From Thermoplasmata archaeon (lineage in GTDB: Archaea > Thermoplasmatota > Thermoplasmata > WALJ01), in assembly GCA_027006785.1 (NCBI GenBank), contig JALTFR010000003.1, positions 1 to 36,816 on the forward strand: a stretch of DNA of 36,816 bases, read 5' to 3'. The translations under genes and the position numbers were made by a program. Below the pieces are notes generated by a model. That model had not been told where the DNA came from and made no database searches. It was given only the letters and a program-made list of their open reading frames with translations. Shown here piece by piece: positions 32,557-36,816 of the stretch (its first letter is position 1; each line of letters begins with the position of its first letter).

Positions 32557-33716
32557 GATTTCTCCCCCTTTGACTTTTTCTTATCTTTATTCTGGCTATT
32601 CTTCTGTGTCTTCGTAGCACCGGACTTTGGGGCTTTCTTTGTGCTCTTAACCTGCTTTTGTGTCTTGGAATTCTGAGCCTTCTTTTTATCGCTCTTCTTC
32701 TCCTTATCCTCAATCCTCTTATGATAGCGCTTGAGCATCTGACGCTCCACAAGTATCTTCATATAGATTGCATCGTGCTCTATAAGAGGAGAACTCGATA
32801 TTATGGTTATGTCGAACTGATTGTCCAGAATTACATCCGCAAGGGGCTCGAACTTCAGGTCTCCTCTCTTTATGGGTGTGTACTGGCGCTCGTATCCCGC
32901 ACTGTGCTCAACACCTGTAAAATGCGTGTAATAACCATCTCTTGCGTATTTCTTGGTCATATCGAATATCCTCTGGAAATCCTCCTTTGTGTTGAGGCTT
33001 CCTCCTTCTCTGGAATGTATATGCCCGAAGTTCAGGACAGGCTGTGTGTTAGGTACCTTACTGCATATCTCAAGTATCTCGTCCATGCTTCCGAGGACGT
33101 CCTGCCAGCCACTCGCCTCTATTCCGAGTTTCATCCTTATCTTGTTGCGTTTCATCCAGTTGCGGACCTTTTTAAGGTTCTCTATGGCGTTTTCAAGGCT
33201 TTCATCTTTGTCATCCCCGTATATGCCCAGATATGTTGTCACTCTGGTGGCACCCATGGAATTTCCCATCAATGCCGCCCATTTTAGCCATCTTACGGAT
33301 TCCTCTCCTGCCTTTCCACTGTCAGTGAGCTCCATGTAATGCGGCGTATGTATGCTGAGGTCGACATCCAGCTCCCTTGCGACCTCGCCTATGAATCTGA
33401 GTTTATGGTAGTCGGATGCTATAGGTATGGAAAGGACTTTCAGGCGCTCTCCCTCTTCAAGCGGGTGTTGCAGGGCATATGTTCCCGAGTTCCAGTCGCC
33501 TGTCTTCTTCGTGAAAACCTCAGCAACCATGAGACCGGGAATTTCTCCGGCAGATGCGCCTATCTCCTCATGAAATATCTCCCTTTCAAATGTATTCACC
33601 CTTAGAAACTGGACTTCCAATGCCCTCAGGCCCAGATTATGTGCGTCTTTCACACCATCGTAGAGTGTGCGCCCTTTGCTGGACAGAGGGATGCCAGCTA
33701 TACCGAATCGTATCAT
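32553..33716 (-). CDS. Endonuclease IV-like TIM-barrel protein with lysine-rich tail
   Basis: A 387-residue protein of the AP endonuclease 2/xylose isomerase-like TIM-barrel superfamily. Metal-site-like motifs are in order: SIHTPHYMELTDSGKAGEES near residue 120, LGIEASGWQDVLGSMDEI near residue 197, NFGHIHSREGGSLNT near residue 229, HFTGVEHSAGYERQYTP near residue 261 and SSPLIEHDAIYMK near residue 306. Residues 330-387 are a Lys/Ser/Gln low-complexity tail (KKSDKKKAQNSK and on), typical of nucleic-acid-binding extensions. It may be a DNA repair nuclease or a sugar isomerase. TATA AGTATATATG lies near 33755-33764 and AAGGAGAACC is the Shine-Dalgarno. Coupled to the SIS gene by a 4-bp overlap. 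Confidence 0.78.
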   Translation of the reverse strand: MIRFGIAGIPLSSKGRTLYDGVKDAHNLGLRALEVQFLRVNTFEREIFHEEIGASAGEIPGLMVAEVFTKKTGDWNSGTYALQHPLEEGERLKVLSIPIASDYHKLRFIGEVARELDVDLSIHTPHYMELTDSGKAGEESVRWLKWAALMGNSMGATRVTTYLGIYGDDKDESLENAIENLKKVRNWMKRNKIRMKLGIEASGWQDVLGSMDEILEICSKVPNTQPVLNFGHIHSREGGSLNTKEDFQRIFDMTKKYARDGYYTHFTGVEHSAGYERQYTPIKRGDLKFEPLADVILDNQFDITIISSSPLIEHDAIYMKILVERQMLKRYHKRIEDKEKKSDKKKAQNSKTQKQVKSTKKAPKSGATKTQKNSQNKDKKKSKGEKS

Positions 33717-33751
33717 TTCCCGGTTCTCCTTTCAGCCGGCGGGCATAATCT

Positions 33752-33764
33752 GGCACATATATAC
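33752..33764 (-). promoter_or_regulatory. TATA box of the TIM-barrel/SIS operon
   Basis: Minus-strand AGTATATATGTG predicts a start near 33733 and a short leader with AAGGAGA before ATG 33716. The 170-bp region up to 33886 otherwise holds only the divergent permease promoter. Confidence 0.5.
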
Positions 33765-33860
33765 TGCTTATGCAGGAATGCCCGCTTTTCTTCTCCCATG
33801 TATTTCTGTTCCCCGACCTATTTAAAGTTTTGGACGGATGTTACATGCAACAGAAATAGG

Positions 33861-33868
33861 CTTTAAAG
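33861..33868 (+). promoter_or_regulatory. TATA box of the TctA-like permease gene
   Basis: CTTTAAAG is centred 22 nt before ATG 33887, so the message is probably leaderless. Confidence 0.45.
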
Positions 33869-33886
33869 ATAGCCTGATGAATTGAC

Positions 33887-35206
33887 ATGGTCCTTGACAT
33901 GCTGATACTGGCCCTCCTTTTCACACTTATGGGTGTGGGCTTCGGGATAATCACCGGACTGATACCGGGTATACACGTTAACACCGTGGCTCTTCTGCTC
34001 ATGGTGTCTGCTCCTCTATCAATAGGCTTTGCATCTCATGTCTCCGAAATGATGTCCGTACCCTCCGAATATGCCGTCTTCCTGATTTCCTGCCTGATAG
34101 TTGCCAACCTTATAACCCATACGTTTCTGGACTTCATACCTTCCGCTCTTTTCGGTGCACCGGATGAGGACATGTCCCTCTCTGTTCTGCCGGCACACCG
34201 CATGGTACTTGAAGGAAGAGGCATGGATGCGATCAGGCTCTCGGCAGGGGGGAGCATAAGGGCGGTTCTCATGGCCCTGCTTCTGCTCTTTCCCGCCTTC
34301 CTCTTCTTCGGTCCTGCAGGTGGATATCTCTTCCTGAGGCCATACACCGCATACATCCTGATTCTCATTGTTTCCGTGCTCATAATAGGTGAATACAAAA
34401 AAGGACGGATGTTTCCGGTATATGCCGCCGCCATCTTCCTGCTGTCAGGGATATTCGGATGGGTTGTGCTCACCGGCAACCTGTTTGGAGGCGAGCCGCT
34501 TATAGCCGAGCCCATGAGGGAGAGCGCTCCACTCTTCTCGGGGCTTACGGGTCTATTCGGACTTGCATCTCTGCTTCAGAGCCTGGGTGTGGCAGGACTT
34601 AAGCCGGGAGACGAGAGAGACAGGAAGGTCGAAAAAAGCATGCTGAAGAGCTCCCTCATAGGAACCCTTGCGGGCGCTCTGGTCGGGTGGTTTCCGGGTG
34701 TGACCTCCGCATCCGCAACTGTTCTGGCATCTGACATCTCGCGAAAGACGGACGGAGAGGACTTCATAGTCTCAATGAGCGCTGTGAACACCTCCAACGC
34801 ATTCTTCGTAATACTCGCTCTTTTCGTCATAGGTAAGGCGAGAAGCGGGGCAATAGGCGTCGTTAAGGCTCTCACCATGCCCGGGATGTGGACCGGGTCA
34901 GGAGCTCCTCCGGCCTTCCTGTTCCTTCTTCTCTTTTCTGGAGTGGTGGCGGGAGCTTTTGCCTATCCTCTCACTCTTCTATTCGGATCCTTTTTCCTTC
35001 GCCGAATGGAAAGGTGGGATTATTCCCGTCTGAACGGCTACATTCTTCTCTTCGTGCTATCACTTATACTGATACTGGCTGGTCCCGTTGGACTTTTTGT
35101 GGCATCGATTGCAGCCATGATGGGACTGATACCTCCGCTGTCGGGTGTAAGCAGGGTGCATCTCATGGGATTTCTACTCCTTCCGACCATACTCTATTTC
35201 ATCTGA
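33887..35206 (+). CDS. TctA/DUF112-family membrane permease
   Basis: A 439-residue polytopic protein related to the large subunit (TctA) of tripartite tricarboxylate transporters. The family's two signature loops are GIITGLIPGIHVNTVALLL near residue 20 and LVGWFPGVTSASATVLASDI near residue 264, each at the start of an inverted repeat; about eleven to twelve helices are predicted. Bacterial systems also need TctB and a periplasmic TctC, which are not present next to it. Stand-alone archaeal members exist, so it may work alone on an unknown substrate. Monocistronic, flanked by divergent and convergent genes. Confidence 0.82.
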   Translation: MVLDMLILALLFTLMGVGFGIITGLIPGIHVNTVALLLMVSAPLSIGFASHVSEMMSVPSEYAVFLISCLIVANLITHTFLDFIPSALFGAPDEDMSLSVLPAHRMVLEGRGMDAIRLSAGGSIRAVLMALLLLFPAFLFFGPAGGYLFLRPYTAYILILIVSVLIIGEYKKGRMFPVYAAAIFLLSGIFGWVVLTGNLFGGEPLIAEPMRESAPLFSGLTGLFGLASLLQSLGVAGLKPGDERDRKVEKSMLKSSLIGTLAGALVGWFPGVTSASATVLASDISRKTDGEDFIVSMSAVNTSNAFFVILALFVIGKARSGAIGVVKALTMPGMWTGSGAPPAFLFLLLFSGVVAGAFAYPLTLLFGSFFLRRMERWDYSRLNGYILLFVLSLILILAGPVGLFVASIAAMMGLIPPLSGVSRVHLMGFLLLPTILYFI

Positions 35207-35223
35207 AAATTGAAGAAATGGGT

Positions 35224-36816
35224 TTATAGAGCTTTCCTGCGGCGTATCACAAGGAGCGTGAACACAGCCATGATGGATATCAGAAACATCGGCACCTGCT
35301 CGTAACCTGTGCTGTTGCTGCCTGAACCGCTGTCATCCGGCGCCTGTTCATCAGATGGGGTGTTTCCCCTCATGCTCCCATCCGGATTGGGAATGAGGTC
35401 TCTCTGTCCGTCGTCGTAGTAATTTTTATCATTCTGCTCATTATCGTCGCCGCTATCATCTCCCTGCACCTTTATCAGCATGGATGTGTATGGGGTTACG
35501 AATCCGTATTCAATGGCGAGGGCGGTTATATTGTCCACGAGTTCCGGTGTCTCCCCGTCAACGGCAATCCGGTCCATTAAGTCATTTATCACGGCATAGG
35601 CCCAGAGCCTCGGGATGAATGAGTGGTTCTCATCCGTGCTCACGGGAAACTCCTGTGCAAAGCTCATGTTCCCGCTCCATGTTGTGGCACTTATGTTTGA
35701 GGTGATGCTTTTCCCGCTGTATTTTCCGACGATGAGGACCTCAGTACCTGAGAACATCTGCCTGACATATGTCGGATATATGTCGTGCACATTGTCCGAA
35801 TATGATATCATTATGTCCTTCAGAAGCGGCGTGGATATGGTGTCGTAGAAACCGGTTATCTGCTCGCTGGCATCCTCGTTCACCGCTATCTTCACAGCCA
35901 CCCCGTTGTTCTCGAAGGCCATGGCGGTGAGGAAGTCAAAGTCAACATCGTTACCGAATCCAAGGGTAAATATGGAGACCTCCGCCTCGTTGGCGTCCAG
36001 CACATTGCTCCTTATGGCTCCTGTGTTCGTCACACCCTCTGTTGGAAGGCCGTCTGTTAGCATGACTATCACGGGAAGTCGCTCTTCACTATAGTTGAAC
36101 ATATGCAGGGCGGTGAGCATGGCAGCGTTTATGTTGGTGGTGCCCTCAGCAGTTATGCTATTTATGTATCTGACAGCGATGTTCCTGTTGTCCTCGGTTG
36201 CAGGAAGCAGGCTCGGGCTGTACTGCTGTATCTCGTCGTTGAAGACAATGATATTGAACCTGTCCTGCTCCGGAAGTTCACCTATTATCGTGGAGAATGC
36301 CTCCTTCAACTGCTCTATCTTGGTCCCACTCATGGAGCCGGACCTATCAAGGACGAATATTATGTCCTTGGGGAGCGCTCTTCCGAGATATCCAACCTGA
36401 GGTGAGAATATATGCATGAAATACCCGTCATAAGCCAGAAGGGTTCCATTTACCGGCGGGGCATCGGTCTCGTAGATGACGTGCATGTCCACGGACGGCT
36501 GGAAATTGTATGCTCCGTATGTCACAATAGCATATTCTCCGTTGTTCACCACGCTCGCACCATCGTAGTTCCTCACGCTTACCGAGCTTATTCCGTCAGA
36601 TGAGGATATGGTGACCGTGGTATGCATCTCATCCGCCTTGGGCATATACATTCCGGAGAAAGGCACCTTATACTCATATCCTCCGAGCCTCTTCTCTATG
36701 TATCCCTCGTACCTTATGCGCAGTTCCATGCTCTGGTGGGCTGACATACTCAGGGAATAGTCGAATCTCCCGTCTTCGGAAAGGCTGAGAAGTGCTGCAT
36801 CGGTACCGTTCTTAGC
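35224..36816 (-). CDS. VIT/von Willebrand A surface protein, 5' end outside window
   Basis: The frame stays open to the window edge, so the start and any signal peptide are not seen; at least 530 residues are visible. A VIT-like domain (YEYKVPFSGMYMPKADEMHT) precedes a VWA domain with a complete metal site: FVLDRSGSMSGTKIEQL (DxSxS), AEGTTNINAAML (Thr) and VIVMLTDGLPTEGV (Asp), as in inter-alpha-trypsin-inhibitor heavy-chain-like proteins. After a linker rich in Asp, Asn, Ser and Gly, the C terminus has EQVPMFLISIMAVFTLLVI then RRRKAL, a membrane anchor or an archaeosortase-type signal. Probably a cell-surface adhesion protein. Confidence 0.85.
   Translation of the reverse strand, partial: AKNGTDAALLSLSEDGRFDYSLSMSAHQSMELRIRYEGYIEKRLGGYEYKVPFSGMYMPKADEMHTTVTISSSDGISSVSVRNYDGASVVNNGEYAIVTYGAYNFQPSVDMHVIYETDAPPVNGTLLAYDGYFMHIFSPQVGYLGRALPKDIIFVLDRSGSMSGTKIEQLKEAFSTIIGELPEQDRFNIIVFNDEIQQYSPSLLPATEDNRNIAVRYINSITAEGTTNINAAMLTALHMFNYSEERLPVIVMLTDGLPTEGVTNTGAIRSNVLDANEAEVSIFTLGFGNDVDFDFLTAMAFENNGVAVKIAVNEDASEQITGFYDTISTPLLKDIMISYSDNVHDIYPTYVRQMFSGTEVLIVGKYSGKSITSNISATTWSGNMSFAQEFPVSTDENHSFIPRLWAYAVINDLMDRIAVDGETPELVDNITALAIEYGFVTPYTSMLIKVQGDDSGDDNEQNDKNYYDDGQRDLIPNPDGSMRGNTPSDEQAPDDSGSGSNSTGYEQVPMFLISIMAVFTLLVIRRRKAL

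Overview
The window is chromosomal DNA from an archaeon, most likely a heterotrophic member of Thermoplasmatota. The archaeal markers are TFB, Gar1, an Sm-like protein, eL37, Sec61 beta, RadB, RpoD, a class I CCA-adding enzyme, GGGP synthase and DUF2070. The 23S rRNA gene has its own TATA promoter and a divergent protein gene directly upstream, so it is not linked to a 16S gene; unlinked rRNA genes are typical of the Thermoplasma relatives. This placement rests on gene content and was not tested by a tree.

Layout. 1-2008: 5' two thirds of a 23S rRNA gene (minus), with a roughly 150-nt leader and promoter shared with a divergent TauE-like permease. 3.0-8.6 kb: malic enzyme, RadB, an HD-domain protein, an NcsA-type tRNA thiolase and a large TPR protein, all plus strand. 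8.5-9.9 kb: CCA-adding enzyme (minus). 10-13.4 kb: RDD protein with a cation/Ca2+ exchanger, then succinyl-CoA ligase sucCD. 13.4-17.1 kb (minus): a surface beta-helix protein with a PEF-CTERM-like tail, then a four-gene operon holding two KaiC/RecA-like proteins (the first with a broken Walker A), an unrecognised 117-residue protein and an MTH1187-family protein. Divergent from it are a small membrane protein and a two-winged-helix regulator. 18-21.6 kb: lsm-rpl37e-purF, then gar1-tfb-NMNAT. 21.7-25.2 kb: two unrecognised membrane proteins and the uS13-uS4-uS11-RpoD operon. 25.3-28.9 kb: GGGP synthase, DUF2070, Sec61 beta and a BASS-family permease. 28.9-36.8 kb: tRNA-Leu(GAG), nitroreductase, AspRS, an ACR3-like permease, a 6-phospho-3-hexuloisomerase-like SIS protein with an endonuclease IV-like TIM-barrel protein, a TctA-like permease, and a VIT/VWA surface protein cut by the window edge.

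Expression. A TATA box (variants of CTTTAAATA) can be seen before most transcription units. In many of them its centre lies 22-27 nt upstream of the start codon, which predicts leaderless mRNAs. Genes inside operons, and the ribosomal operon, carry GGAGGTG or GGGGG-type Shine-Dalgarno sequences, and these decide several starts (uS11 at 24011, the membrane protein at 22228, uS13 at a TTG).

The genes are mostly informational and core metabolic. No CRISPR array, insertion sequence, prophage or obvious horizontally acquired island was seen. The least explained parts are the KaiC/pseudo-KaiC operon with its divergent regulator, the gar1/tfb out-of-frame overlap, the hexuloisomerase gene lacking any canonical start of the right length, and the DUF2070 linkage to lipid synthesis and Sec61 beta. 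There is no gene-free stretch over 300 bases.
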